A stretch of 64,000 nucleotides of DNA from Eustoma russellianum (lineage: Eukaryota > Streptophyta > Magnoliopsida > Gentianales > Gentianaceae): positions 26,599,437 to 26,663,436 of the forward strand of contig AP025062.1 of assembly GCA_036186865.1 (NCBI GenBank). The letters run 5' to 3'. The notes below the pieces were generated by a model, which did not search any database, was not told where the DNA came from, and saw nothing but the letters and a program-made list of their open reading frames with translations. Shown one piece after another: positions 11,401 to 23,399 of the stretch. The position numbers and the translations under genes are program-made. Numbering within the stretch: position 1 is the stretch's first letter; each line of letters starts with the position of its first letter.

Positions 11401-12453
11401 TTTCATCAAGAATGAAGATGAACCTTGTGTTTACAAGATGGTTATTGGGAGTGCAGTAGTGTTTCTGGTCTTATATGTGGATGACATATTGCTTATTGGG
11501 AATGATATCCCTACCTTGCAAAAGGTTAAGGCTTGGTTAGAGAATTCATTTTCAATGAATGACTTAGGTGAGGCTACCTATATCCTTGGTATCAAGATCT
11601 ATAGAGATAGATCTAAAAGGATAATAGGCTTGAGTCAGAGTACATACATAGATAAAATGTTGAAAAGGTTCAACATGCAAGAATCCAAGAAAGGATTCCT
11701 GCCTATGTCTCATGGCATTCATCTTAGCAAGAATCAATGCCCTCAGACATCTGATGAGCGAGTTTGAATGAATAAAATTCCTTATGCTTCTGCTATAGGA
11801 TCGATCATGTATGCCATGTTATGTACTAGATCAGATGTCTCATATCCATTGAGCACAACCAGTAGATATCAAGCTGACCCTGGTGAAGGTCACTGGACAG
11901 CTGTCAAGAATATTCTTAAGTACCTCAAAAGGACTAAAGATGTATTCTTGGTTTATGGAGGTTTGATGACGAGTTAGTTGTAAATGGTTACATAGATGCT
12001 AGCTTCCAAACCGACATAGATGATTTCAGATCGCAGTCCGGTTTTGTATTCACATTGAATGGTGGAGCTGTTAGTTGGAAGAGTTCAAAACAAAGCACTG
12101 TGGCTGATTCTACAACAGAGGCTGAGTATATAGCAGCATCCGATGCAGCTAAAGAAGCAGTTTGGTTGAAGAAGTTCATTACTGAGCTAGGAGTGGTACC
12201 TAGCATTGCAAATCCTGTGGACATTTATTGTGACAACAATGGTGCCATAGCACAAGCAAAAGAGCCTAGGTCTAATCAGAGATCTAAACATATAGTCAGA
12301 CGCTACCATCTCATTCGAGACATCCTCGATAGAGGAGATGTCAAGATATGCAAAGTTGACACAAACGATAACATAGCGGATCCATTGACTAAGCCTCTCT
12401 CACGGGTCAAGCATGATCAGCACACTAGATCTATGGGTCTCAAATATTTGTAG
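8486..12453 (+). pseudogene. copia gag-pol polyprotein (one stop, one frameshift)
   Basis: A single 1093-codon frame starts ATGGCTGCTAAT and fuses Gag to Pol. Gag fills residues 1-270 with a basic stretch (about 215-250) and a CCHC knuckle (C256 to C269). Protease DTG is at 305-307. Integrase has an HHCC finger (H445/H450, C476/C479) and the catalytic triad D506, D569, E605 with the expected D-X35-E spacing. RT spans about 840-1080 with YVDD at 997-1000. A TGA at 11765-11767 stops the frame; it fits CGA to TGA. The frame then continues to about 11960, where a 1-nt deletion shifts it. RNase H resumes through EAEYIA near 12118 and CDNN near 12229, ending TAG 12451-12453. Just two lesions in about 4 kb make this the best-preserved coding region in the window. 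Confidence 0.95.
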
Positions 12454-12463
12454 GCCTAGTGCA

Positions 12464-12473
12464 AGTGGGAGAT
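12464..12473 (+). other. Polypurine tract (copia 3' LTR)
   Basis: AGTGGGAGAT ends exactly where the 3' LTR TGTTAGTG begins, the position expected for the plus-strand primer. Confidence 0.85.
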
Positions 12474-14103
12474 TGTTAGTGTATGTGCCCTAGGCCATGA
12501 TTTGGATATTTATCTTATGCATTTATTATTAATAAAAGAGGTTTTATTATCATTATTGTTGGTTAGTATGTTACACAATTTTGATATATGTCCCTGATTC
12601 ATTATTGTTAGGGGTGTCAAACGGGTCGTGTATCGTGTTTCGTGTATCGTGTTTTTCGGGTTTCGTGTATCAAAGTGCCGTACCCATACCTTACCTGTTT
12701 GCTTCGCGTGTATAGATGTAGATACCCAAACCCGTACATGTCAGGTTTCGTGTCATGTATCGGGTATACCCACGAACTTGACAAGTGCAAATATTTCAAG
12801 TTGTGTATAGGTCATTTCATGTATTTTTCAGGTATTTTCAGGTTTCGTGTATTTTTCAGGTTTCATGTACTTAAACGACTACTGATATAATGTATGAAAC
12901 AACAATACGTACACAATCAAAGGTTAAAGATTAAAATGAGTGAGGTCCTCTAAACTCAAATCACTTGACTACACAATAATAGATTAAAAAAATAAGATTT
13001 GGAAATGGAGGAAGGGAGAAACCGAATAGGGTTACTTAGTAGCACGGTAGTCTTTTTTTTTGGAAATTTTTTTTATTTTATTAATTATAAATTTTATTTA
13101 AAATTATTTTTTAAATTTCGTGTATAAACGGGTATAAACGGGTACCCGCGAGTATACCCGGATACGATCTGCCGTTGGCGGGTATCTTTCAGGTCTTACC
13201 CGATTTGTACACGAAACCCACCAAGGGCATACCCATACCCGCGAAAATTCGTGTCAGATTCGGGTCGTGTTTCGTGTCGTGTCTGAAATTGCCACCTCTA
13301 ATTATTGTTATAGAGATAAAATAATTTATAATCAGTATGAGTATTGATTTGATAATCATGAGATGATTATGTGTATGGTGATTCGAATCAATCTCATAGA
13401 TACTTGTTAGAGAACAGTGTATTGGATAGACCCATCATGAGATTACTGCATGGATTAGCGTCATAAGTAAATCTTGTGATAGTCATGTTTTAATCCTTTG
13501 ACTTGAGATTGTCATAGTTTCCAACATAAGGACTATTATATTTTGACATGATCAAACGTTATTCGTAAATGGATAATAATAAAGGTCATGATTGAATGTG
13601 ATAGAAATTATGTAGAGGAAATTGAACAATCAAGATAGAATTTGTCCCTCTCTTTCGAGAGAGATATCTTTGCGCCCCTCGATTAGTGAGACTGTGAAAT
13701 GCATGGCCGTGCTCAAATGAATTGATAGTGTGATCAATATCATTTGTTTTATCAGTCTACATAGAGATCGAGTAATCATATGTTTGAACTATATAAGTAT
13801 GACGGTGACCATGACTTATGTTCAAACTAGATATCGTGTGACAAAGGGATTAATGCATGTACTATTATTAGGCTAGTTGGACTTTACTTGTATTAATTGG
13901 GTAGTCGTAATGTCTTGCTAGAGACCAATTACGACTTGTTGGTTTAATAGAGATTTAATCAACTGCCAATTAATATGGGCCTATCGGGTCACACACAAGA
14001 ATGCGTATGGCTGAGATTAATAATATTAATAATATTAATATTGGATATTAATTATTATTATTATTATTGTTTTTAATATTAATAATATTAATATTGGATA
14101 TTA

Positions 14104-14142
<39 letters not shown>

Positions 14143-14628
14143 TTCGTTTTTTGGTGATTATATATATATGTGTATTATCGGATAATAACGAGAGAATCCA
14201 TATCTGATATGGATTTTGAATATCCTGATAGAATCCGTATCTGATATGGATTTTGATTGGCATCAACTAATCCGATTAGGACTCGGATTTTGATGTCTAC
14301 GTATGTGTTGTGTATCTCGTATACACTACACACGAAAAATAGACAGAATCATCAAAGAAACCCTAGAGCCGTTTTTGTGAAAAACCGAGTTCTTCAGCCG
14401 CGCCGTTTGAAGAGCTAGCACTCTGGACGGAAGCGTTCGTATGGATACCGACAGAGGGTGATCGTATTTTCGCACCTGCTTCATCTGCGTAATTCGGATC
14501 TACAAAGGTAATTTTCGAGTTTCTTTCATCGAATTAAACGAACAACATGGATCCTTGGTAGGTCATCGGATATCAAGTTTTTGTTTTCCGCTGCGGGTTT
14601 TGCAGTGATCTCGGTTGATTTCCTAATA
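12474..14628 (+). repeat. 3' LTR of copia element, interrupted by hAT element
   Basis: It aligns with 5331-6799 along its length except for a 692-bp insertion at 12609-13300 plus its 8-bp duplication. Minor differences include TA-repeat lengths near 14160 and the final TAATA. It is followed by the target duplicate CAGCC at 14629-14633. Confidence 0.95.
12609..13300. mobile_element. Non-autonomous hAT-type DNA element, 8-bp TSD
   Basis: It begins TAGGGGTGTCAA and ends TTGCCACCTCTA, imperfect terminal inverted repeats, flanked by ATTATTGT at 12601-12608 and 13301-13308. Removing the element and one duplicate recreates the uninterrupted 5' LTR sequence exactly at this point. An 8-bp duplication and TAGGGGTG ends are typical of hAT elements. 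Subterminal CGGGT, CGTGT and TTTCGTGT motifs recur in both orientations, as expected for hAT transposase binding regions. No transposase frame is present; short ORFs here are by-products of the repeats. Confidence 0.92.
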
Positions 14629-14633
14629 CAGCC

Positions 14634-15337
14634 GAGGTGCACCGATCTGAACAGAGCAGTTGCCGAGTTGGAATGAAATGAGAAGTGACTGAAGTAAGTC
14701 AGCCGACCTAAGCTGACGAAGTAATATTGCCATACTGAGGTGATCAGAGCAGAACAGAAAAGCTGAGGTGAAGAAGAGCATCAAAGCAGAACTGAAATGA
14801 AGATGTGCTGAGCCAAGGTGACAAGGTGAAGCACAAGTGTGGCAGCGAAGCAGAGGCAGAGCTACAACACAATCTAATATAACTTGGGACTTTTACCGTA
14901 AATAATTCAGAGCAGAACATGTAACTAGTTGTTATCTTGTAACCGTTAGGAATTACTGTAGATAACAGTAACCACTGTACAAATGGAAAAAAAAGCCGTT
15001 AGATGCAGAAAAAATTCTTATTAAAAGAGAAGAAATTTATTAACTTGAATTTAACTTGAATGAATTTCTAATTCCTTCAATCTCGACAAGTAATTGATTG
15101 TACGACTAACTACATTTCATTTATTCCCGGAGCTACAAAACTTCTGAAAACTGTGTAGTCGAATAACAAAATAGATTTATAGTTGTCAATGATACTAGTA
15201 ATATAAAAATACAAAAAAGATAAATGACATAGAATATCATATATAAGAATTGCACGAAGTGTGAAAGCTGAAAGATCCAGCTTTATTATGAAAAGAAAAC
15301 ACAATCATAAAAGCTAACGTATAAGTCACAGCTGTGT
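14634..15337. other. Unassigned flank, purine-rich then AT-rich
   Basis: No gene is supported. 14640-14880 repeats loosely related AG-rich words (GCTGAGGTGA, GCAGAACTGAA, AGAGCAGAAC) and could be a remnant of an LTR or other repeat. ACATGTAACTAGTT occurs at about 5314 (before the copia insertion) and again near 14918, so the interrupted locus contained a short direct repeat. Confidence 0.4.
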
Positions 15338-15347
15338 CTCAAAATAC

Positions 15348-16444
15348 GAAGGAATTCATTTAGTAGCTAAACGTTTGACACGTCACGCAGTTAACAGTTA
15401 AACGTTCATGAAACTCACTTAACAGCCAGTCTTTTTGGATAATGTCTCACTTACAGCCAGTAACCGGCTGATGACCGGAATTTGAATGAAAAATGCAAAA
15501 AAAAAAACACTTCTTATATTTTTTTACTGAAATGTGTAAACCAAGTGGATTTCTTCCTTCCCTAACCCATCTCCTTCTGCCGCCCTCTTCAACCCAAACA
15601 AATCCAACAAGAAACCACCATCAACTATTGCAACCACCGACTAGAGTTCCATTTGGGACTGTGAATTAATCAAAACAGTAGAGAAGGAGTTGATCAGGGC
15701 TGAACCATTTGATATGAATTGGAATCTTTAAATAATATGGAGATTGTACTAAACCATATGATATGCCTTAGAATCTTTTAGTAATCTCGGGATTGGGGAA
15801 TCGGGGGGGGGGGGGGGACGGGTGTAATGGGAAAAGAGGAAGGATGGAGGCGGAGGGAGAGGGAGAGATTGAGTTTAAACCATGAAAAAACTTCCGACGA
15901 CGGAAAATATTTTTAGCTAATTAAAGGCATCCTGTAAGTTGAAGAGGGCGGCGGAGAGGGGCTGGAACGGGCGTAGTGTGTTTTGTTATGGTACAGAGTA
16001 TGAGGGAGAACAAATCAAAGACCAAAGGAGGCTGGCAGGGGGTAGGGACGGGAGGAGCAGGAGGTAGACAGGGGAGAGGAGGAAGTGGTGGTGAATGGCA
16101 GAAGGGGACGGCATGGGAGGAGGAGGAGAGTGGGGATGAAGAAGATGAAGTGGAGGGTATTTTTGACTTTTTACTAATATAAAATAATAATAACATTTTT
16201 TTTCAAGAAGTGAAATTTTAAAAAAAAAGAAATTTAATTTTCTTTTTAAAAAAAATCAATAAATGTCCACGTCGGTGCCAAGTGAGCGCCACGTCAGCAA
16301 TTACATGCTGTAGTAAGTCGTTTCCCGGTTACCGGTTGTAAGTGAGCCATTACCCAAAAAGACTGGTTGTTAAGTGAGTTTCATCAACGTTTAACTGTTA
16401 ACTAAGTAATGTGTCAAACGTTTGGCTACTAAGTGAGATTCCTC
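15348..16444. mobile_element. Mutator-like element with long TIRs, 10-bp TSD
   Basis: The outer roughly 130 bp at each end are inverted copies of each other. Shared blocks are TAGTAGC(T/C)AAACGTTTGACAC, GTTAACAGTTAAACGTT, GAAACTCACTTAACA, CCAGTCTTTTTGG and CTCACTTACA. CTCAAAATAC is directly repeated at 15338-15347 and 16445-16454. Long TIRs with a 9-11-bp duplication are diagnostic of the Mutator superfamily. No transposase is encoded. The interior carries a G14 run near 15805 and a strongly purine-skewed GC-rich block (15830-16165) unlike its AT-rich neighbours, so it may hold captured DNA (Pack-MULE style), which is inference. Confidence 0.88.
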
Positions 16445-16454
16445 CTCAAAATAC

Positions 16455-16756
16455 CGTTTGGAAGTTCCAAAATCCATAATGCGAAATTACTTAACCTGGC
16501 ATAGACGAACTTCAAAATCCTTTCGTAACTACTCTACAAACTTAAATCAACATCTATGGTTTATAATATCCACAACCCAAATTAGGACAAAATATCATTA
16601 AGTTACAACTCAAGTATATTTGAAATACAAATTAAAAGTTCATTACATTCACGTTGTACGTCTGTGTGTTTCTGAGAACAGTTTAATCTATATGTGGGTG
16701 AAATTTTCACTGCCTAACAAAGAAAATCATACATACCAAAAATAAATAGTGTATAT
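16455..16756. other. AT-rich flank between two insertions
   Basis: No coding or repeat signature was recognised. It ends in GTGTATAT, whose last five bases form the left target duplicate of the next element. Confidence 0.5.
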
Positions 16757-19423
16757 TGTAGGACCTGTATAGCACCACTAGAAGGAGGGTTGAAGAGTGG
16801 GTGCGGAAAATTTGGTTTTTAAAAACTTTAAAACCAAAAACATCAATTCTGAAAACAGTTTCTGTTTTCAGATTCAGTTTTGAAATAATCAAAAGACCTA
16901 GTAACAGACTTCAAAAAATTATGAAATTTGGTGAGATTCTACTCTCAGATGTTCTGGATACCTCATAAAAATTTCAAATTAAAATCCAACTCCTAACCCT
17001 TTAAAAATACATTTTTGGTCAGATTGCGCAAATCTGTCAGAAATAGCACTCTGACTTGAAAATTTTATTCCGATTAATTTACAACTCAAATGATCTGAAC
17101 ATTTTATGCAATGATCCTTAGGATATGTACTTTATAGGGTAGAAACAGTTTTTCAAAATTCCTTTAGTAAGTATGTCAAATACGTTGATGTTCTCAACCT
17201 TTGCAAGTCTGAAAATCAGATTACACTAGCTTGAGAACTATTCAAATTTGACTGATATTATACTTATCTAAATGAGTTTAAACTTAAGCCAAATGAAAAC
17301 TAGAATATGTGGCTATGTTTCTGGAAAGTTTTATAATTTTTGAAAAACATTTATTATTTTTTCTGTCGCAACGAAATTGATGCAAAATGCTGAAAACTGA
17401 AAGTAAAGTGCTAAAAGTAAGAAAACCAAGAATTTTATATTGGTTCGGTTAAAACAACCTACTACAGTCTTCGAGGATACCTTTTTCGGTTATCACTAAA
17501 CACCAAAAACACCTTACCACAAGGGTTACTGGAGTTATACACCAACTCCACCCTTTCACAACCAATACAACCAAAACAACCAAACAAACCGATCACGAAC
17601 ACCACCACCAATCGAATGAAGGTCTGATCACACATTGATCAACTTTTTACAACAATGTATAAGTGTGGATGGTATAATCAAAGCCTATAAAATATTTAGA
17701 ATATATAAACAATAGGCTTGAGAGAAGAAGAAGAAGAAAGTAGTAAAGCCTCTTGCACTTGTGACAATATGAGTTGTGGTCCTGCTTTTGTTTGCACTAC
17801 TTCTCTTCCTTTTAAGAAAAAGTGGCCACACCCTTAGGGTTCTTTCATTCTTGAGAATTCTCTTCAATGCCCTTGGAAGATTGCCTTATGTAGATATGAT
17901 AACATCTTGCTCACTTGGCACATGATTGGAAGGATGACTTGACCTTGCTTACTTGTCACTTGATGATTGGTCCAACTTGGCATCCTTTAATGTGCTTTAA
18001 AAATCTAAAAAAACTGATAAAACATGTGCCAAATAGTAATCACAATATTACCATACAATCACACATTAATCCCCTTCAATTTTGGAATAAAATTGAAGAC
18101 AAAAATACACCAAAATTCGTCCATAATAAACATGTGCTGAAATTTCAGCATGTGTTGTATTTTCAATTGTTTCCTTGTGTTTTGCCTTCTTCAATATCAC
18201 CAATCATGTGTGTCTTATTTTTCGCCAATTGAAGTGCCAAATAAGTATCAAATAAGCTCCACCTAAGCTCCAACATAGATGTAGTAGGCGTGTAGAAAGG
18301 CTGCACATGTGCTGAAATTTATTTTGACAAGCTTTGTCAAATAACGCACGATAATTACACATATATGTTAAATTTCAATCAGCCCTTATTTGAATTTTCT
18401 AGAACTCTTTAACATGTCTTGAATGTGTAAAAAATCTCTAGATACATGTTATATGTCATGCCAAAAACATTCCATGTGTTAGTTTCGTACAAAACCGAAT
18501 TTTCGACTTTCGTCGATTAGGCGGTTTTTCTCCGATTAAATTCAAAATTTTTACACATGTTATATATATTATGTCACACATAATATACATAAAATAAATT
18601 AAATATTCAGCTCTTAAATTCTGACTTAATAGGCGCCCTATGTGCTATAATCTTTGAATTTGAAATCTCCACAATTTGGCCTTAATTGTGGGTGATTTGT
18701 GTGTGCCAATATGGAATGATTTCATAGCTGAATTTAACATGTGAGCCACGTAATTTTTCGGTATTTTTGAAGTATATGGGCTGGCCATATTTATATGGCA
18801 AGTACGTGACACATTGGCGAAGTTTCGGTAATCAACCGATACGACAATTTTTGGTTTATAACCTTGTAACGTGTCATTATAATTTTGTCATCACCGTGAC
18901 TTATGTCATATGATATAAGACCTGAATATACTCATAAATATAAGGTGTATATAGTGGTGTGACGTTGACGTAAGTTTGTAATATATGTAACGTGTCGGTA
19001 GTACGTCGGAATATATGTGTATTGTCCTTTCTAAAAAAATCTGAATATATATAATATATATATGTAGGCGTGTATCCTGAAGGAATAAGGAGACTTTCTA
19101 TTTTTTTAATTTGTTGCCATCAAGCCTTCTCCAAATATATCACCATTTAATGAACTAGTTAGTTCATTAACTTAAGTACTTCACTTAATGAACTAGTTTA
19201 GTACATTAATGGTGGCACCTGAAAATAGTTCAAAGACAACAAATGTTTTCAATATGATGTAAGATTTAATGCTTCATGGCTTGTTAGTACGGGATCAATA
19301 TATAAAGCATATGAGGCATGTATACCACAAAAACGTGTCAAGTAATAATTTTGTCATGCATTTCGTAGACTTATACTATTTAAATCATGCATTCGTAAAT
19401 TATTCAAACAATTTTTCTCAACA
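16757..19423 (-). repeat. 3' LTR of SIRE-like element
   Basis: In plus coordinates it runs TGTAGGACCTG to TTCTCAACA. It aligns over its whole length with 20639-23305. A 10-bp-arm inverted repeat (TTAATGAACT / AGTTCATTAA, 4-nt loop) lies at 19147-19170, within the U3 side in the minus orientation. Confidence 0.92.
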
Positions 19424-19431
19424 ATCTCCCC
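19424..19431 (-). other. Polypurine tract (SIRE-like element)
   Basis: On the minus strand GGGGAGAT directly precedes the LTR start TGTTGAG. Two further C-rich tracts on the plus strand near 19484 and 19541 (AGGGGGA on the minus strand) resemble extra purine tracts. Confidence 0.8.
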
Positions 19432-19697
19432 GTTTTGATGATTTACAAAATAACAATGGTTCATGATTTAAATATAGTTGCTCCCCCTCCAATTAGGCAC
19501 AAATTCGAATTTTGAATTTTGAATCTTGTATCGTTGGGCTCCCCCTTAAATCATGCTCTCTCTCCTCCTTAAATCATGCTTTTCTCTCCCTCTTTATTTT
19601 GTAAATAATATCAAAAGTGCATGTAAGAAAGAAATAGCAGTTTATAGTATATCAACAAAAATCATGCATTTTAAGTGCGTTCTTAAGGGTTATTTAT

Positions 19698-20546
19698 TCA
19701 ACCATTTGCAAATGTACCTTTTGGTACCCAAACTTGGGTGAGCTTCCTAGGTCTTCCAAAAGGTAAGAAAAGAGATGAAGAAGCACTGTGATAGATGTAA
19801 GGTGCAAATCTGTTTGGCCTTTGGACGAGAATGCCATCATGCACACGATATGATTTTCGATTTTGATATGCATTTCGATTTCTACGAATAGTTTGTGATC
19901 TAGATGCATTAGCCTGATATGAATGCGGTGTATGCATCAATGGTTTCTTTTCATATCTATATGTCACATGATTGTATTTAGTATGATATGAAGAATAAGA
20001 AGCACGATGAGATGAGATGAGTGATGTAATAGTCTTCTTCTTAGGTTGTGCGTTTGCATACTATTTCTTAGATGAAGATAAAATAAGTTTTGCAGCCTTA
20101 TTTTGTACTTTATTCTCTTCAACGTATCCTACTCAGATTTTATCATTTTCATGCTTCTGAGAAGAGATAAGACGATCTAGCATACAAATACCCGTATCGA
20201 ATTGTTTTATCGTCTTTTCTAGATCTTTGTTTCTTGATCTCAAATCTGAGATCTCGGCTTTCATTTCATTATTCTCCGTTGTCAAAGATGAAATTTCAGA
20301 CTTTAATGAATTTATCATGCAAGACGACTCTTCTTTTGAATCGTTTAATTGAGATACAAGATTTATGTTATAAGATTCTAACAATTTCTTGTCTTTAATT
20401 AACCGTTTCTTTTCTTTTTCAAGAGTCCTAGAAAACTTATGCAATTCAAGATATTCAACATACAAATCATTATAAGATAGTTCAGAATCTGAATCAGAAT
20501 CAGAATTTATCACATTTTCAAAAAATGGAGGCATTTGGCTTGACAT
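19698..20546 (-). pseudogene. SIRE-like gag remnant (coiled coil)
   Basis: One minus-strand frame of about 283 codons runs from the ATG at 20546 to a TGA at 19698, with two internal stops (TGA near 20135, TAG near 20060). The first third has an SDSDSDSE acidic patch. A long heptad-type coiled coil follows, rich in Leu, Glu and Lys, of the kind that self-assembles in Gag shells. The tail is rich in His, Tyr, Arg and Ser and ends WVPKG, a motif that in related elements sits just before the protease. Here it is followed at once by stop and purine tract, so all of pol has been lost. No CCHC knuckle was seen. Confidence 0.75.
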
Positions 20547-20622
20547 ACCTTTTTGCTCGGTTTTGTCGTTAGTGAATGCTATCTCACAAAGATCGTTGGA
20601 TCTCTTTGAAGTGAGTGTGTCT

Positions 20623-20636
20623 GCACTCTGATACCA
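20623..20636 (-). other. Primer binding site (SIRE-like element)
   Basis: On the minus strand TGGTATCAGAGTGC starts two bases after the 5' LTR end, matching the initiator-Met tRNA complement at its first 11 positions. Confidence 0.88.
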
Positions 20637-20638
20637 CT

Positions 20639-23305
20639 TGTAGGACCTGTATAGAACCACTAGAAGTGTGGTTGAATAGTGGGTGCGTAAAATTTGGTTT
20701 TTAAAAACTTTTAAACCAAAAACTTCAATTCTGAAAACAGTTTCTGTTTTCAGATTCTGTTTTGAAATAATCAAAAGGCCTAGTTAAAGCCTCCAAAAAT
20801 TATGAAATTTCGTGAGATTCTACTCTCAGATGTTCTGAGTATCTTACAAAAATTTCAATTTAAAATTCAACTCCTAACCCTTTAAAATATGTTTTTGGTC
20901 AGATTGCGCAAATCTGCCAGAAATAGTACTCTGACTTGAAAAATTTATTCCGATTAATTTACAACTCCAAATGATCTCAACATTTTATGTAATGATCCTT
21001 AGGATATGTACTTTAAATAGTAGAAACAATTTTTCAAAATTCCTTTAGTAAGTATGTCAAATACGTTGATGTTCTCAACCTTTATGAGTCTGAAAATCAT
21101 ATTGCACTAATCTCAGAACTATTCAAGTTAGACTGACTTATACTTATCCAAATGATCTGAAACTTGAGCCAAATAAAATCTAGAATATGTGGCTATGTTT
21201 ATGGAAAGTTTTGTAATTTTTGAAAAACGTTTACTATTTTTTCTGTTGCAACCAAATTGATGCAAAATGCTGAAAACTGAATGTAAAGTGCTGAAAGTAA
21301 GAACACCAAGAATTTTATACTGGTTCGGTGAAACAACATACTCTAGTGTTCGAGGACACCTTCTTCGGTTATCACTAAACACCAAAAACATCTTACCACA
21401 AGGGTTACTGGAGTTATACACCAACTTCATCCTTTTGCAACCAATACAACCAAAACAACCAAACAAACCGATCACGAACATCACCACCAACCGAATGAAG
21501 GTTTGATCATACCTTGATCAACCTTTTACAACAATATATAAGTGTGGATGGTATAATCAAATCCTATACAATATTTAGAATATATGAACAATAGGCTTGA
21601 GAGAAGAAGAAGAAGAAAAAAGTATTAAAGCCTCTTGCACTTATGAGAATATGAGTTGTGGTCTTGCTTTTGTTTGCACTACTTCTCTTCTTTTTATGGC
21701 CGCCCCCCTTAGGGTTCTTCCATCCTTGAGAATTCTCTTTAATGCCCTTGGAAGATTTCCTTGTGTAGATATGACACCATTTTGCTCACTTGGCATATTA
21801 TGATTGGAAGGATGACTTGACCTTGCTAACTTGTCACTTGATGATTGGTCCAACTTGACATCCTTTAATGTGCTTTAAAAATCTAAAAAAAACTCATAAA
21901 ACATGTGCCAAATAGTAATCACAATATTACCATACAATCACACATTAATCTCCTTCAATTTTGGAATAAAATTGAAGACAAAAATACACCAAAATTCGTC
22001 CATAATAAACATGTGCTGAAATTTCAGCATGTGTTGTATTTTGAATTGTTTCCTTGTGTTTTGCCTTCTTCAATATCACCAATCATGTGTGGCTTATTTT
22101 TCACCAATTGAAGTGTCAAATAAGTGCCAAATAAGCTCCACCTAAGCTCCAACATAGATGTAGTAGGCGTGTAGAAAGGCTGCACATGTGCAGAAATTTA
22201 TTTTGACAAGCTTTGTCAAATAATGCACGATAATTACACATATATGGTAAATTTCAATCAGCTCTTATTTGAATTTTCTAGAACTCGTTAACATGTCCTG
22301 AATGTGTAAAAAGTGTCTAGATACATGTCATATGTCATGCCAAAAACATTCCATGTGTTATGTTCGTAGAAAACTGAATTTTTAACTTTCGTCGATTACG
22401 CGATTTTTCTACGATTAAATTCAAAATTTTTGCACATGTTATACATATTATGTCACACATAATATACATAAAATAAATTAAATATTCAGCTCTTAAAGGC
22501 TGACTTAATAGGTGCCCAATGGGCTATAATCTTTGAATTTGAAATCTCCACAATTTTGCCTTAATTGTGGGTAATTTGTGTGTGCCAACATGGAATGATT
22601 TTATGGTTGAATTTAACATGTGAGCCACGAAATTTTTGGCTATTTTTAAAGTATATGGGCTGACCATCTTTATATGGCAAGTACGTGACACGTTGATGAA
22701 GTTTCGGCAGTCACCTGATACGACAATTTTCGGTTTATAACCTTGTAACGCGTCGTTATAATTTTGTCATCACCATGACTTATATCATATGATATAAGAC
22801 ATGAATATACTCATAAATACGAGGTGTATATAGTGGTGTGACGTTGATGTACGTTTGTAACATATGTAACGTGTCGGTAGTACGTCGGAATATATATGTA
22901 TTGTGCCTTTTTTTAAAAAATCTGAATATATATATTATATATATATAGGCATGTGTCCTAAAGGAATAAGGAGACTTTCTATTTTTCAATTTGTTGCCAT
23001 CAAGCCTTCTCCAAATATATGACCATTGAATGAATTAGTTAGTTCATTAACTTAAGTACTACACTTAACGAACTAGTTTAGTTCATTAATGGTGTCACCT
23101 GAAAATAGTTCAAAGACAATAAATGTTTCCCATATGATGTAAGCTTTAATGCTTCATGGCTTGTTAGTACGGCATCAATATATATAAAACATATGAGGTA
23201 TGTATACCACAAAAACGTGTCAAGTAATAATTTTATCATGCATTTCGTAGACTCGTACTATTTCAATCATGCATTTGTAAATCATTCAAACACTTTTTTT
23301 CAACA
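20639..23305 (-). repeat. 5' LTR of SIRE-like element
   Basis: It runs from TGTAGGACCTG to TTTTCAACA in plus coordinates, 2667 bp, and pairs with 16757-19423. Substitutions and small indels are scattered throughout, so the copy is not recent. Short ORFs within it are not conserved between the two LTRs. Confidence 0.92.
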
Positions 23306-23399
23306 TATATATCTTCGTAATACGTCCGAAAAAGATGCTTAGAAGGTTTTCCTATGGCACATAAATTGTGCTTTTTCATTCAAATTGACGTAATCCTTC

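Larger units (their letters stand above)
5331..14628 (+). mobile_element. Complete Ty1/copia retrotransposon, TSD CAGCC
   Basis: Two matching LTRs flank one gag-pol frame. Directly repeated CAGCC lies at 5326-5330 and 14629-14633. A tRNA-iMet primer site follows the 5' LTR and a purine tract precedes the 3' LTR. The order integrase-RT-RNase H defines copia (Pseudoviridae-type). The LTRs are highly similar: the 5' LTR is 1469 bp, and the 3' LTR is about 1455 bp once its hAT insertion is removed. Insertion is therefore fairly recent. Only one stop and one 1-nt deletion disable the coding region. Confidence 0.96.
16757..23305 (-). mobile_element. Non-autonomous SIRE-like copia element, TSD TATAT
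   Basis: Two similar LTRs, each 2667 bp, flank a 1215-bp internal region. TATAT is directly repeated at 16752-16756 and 23306-23310. On the minus strand the order is 5' LTR (20639-23305), primer site, gag remnant, purine tract, 3' LTR (16757-19423). Protease, integrase, RT and RNase H are absent. The coiled-coil Gag with a WVPK tail resembles SIRE/Maximus-type elements (lineage inference). The LTRs are much longer than the interior, and mobility would have needed a relative's enzymes. Confidence 0.92.

Noticed and set aside
12617..12890. Tyr/Ser-rich ORFs on both strands near 12.7 kb
   Set aside because: They are by-products of the CGTGT/TTTCGTGT subterminal repeats of the hAT-type element.
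15921..16196. Pro-rich ORF (minus) and Gly-rich ORF (plus) in the Mutator-like element
   Set aside because: Both arise from the same purine-skewed DNA read on opposite strands. No domain is visible; kept only as a hint of captured sequence.
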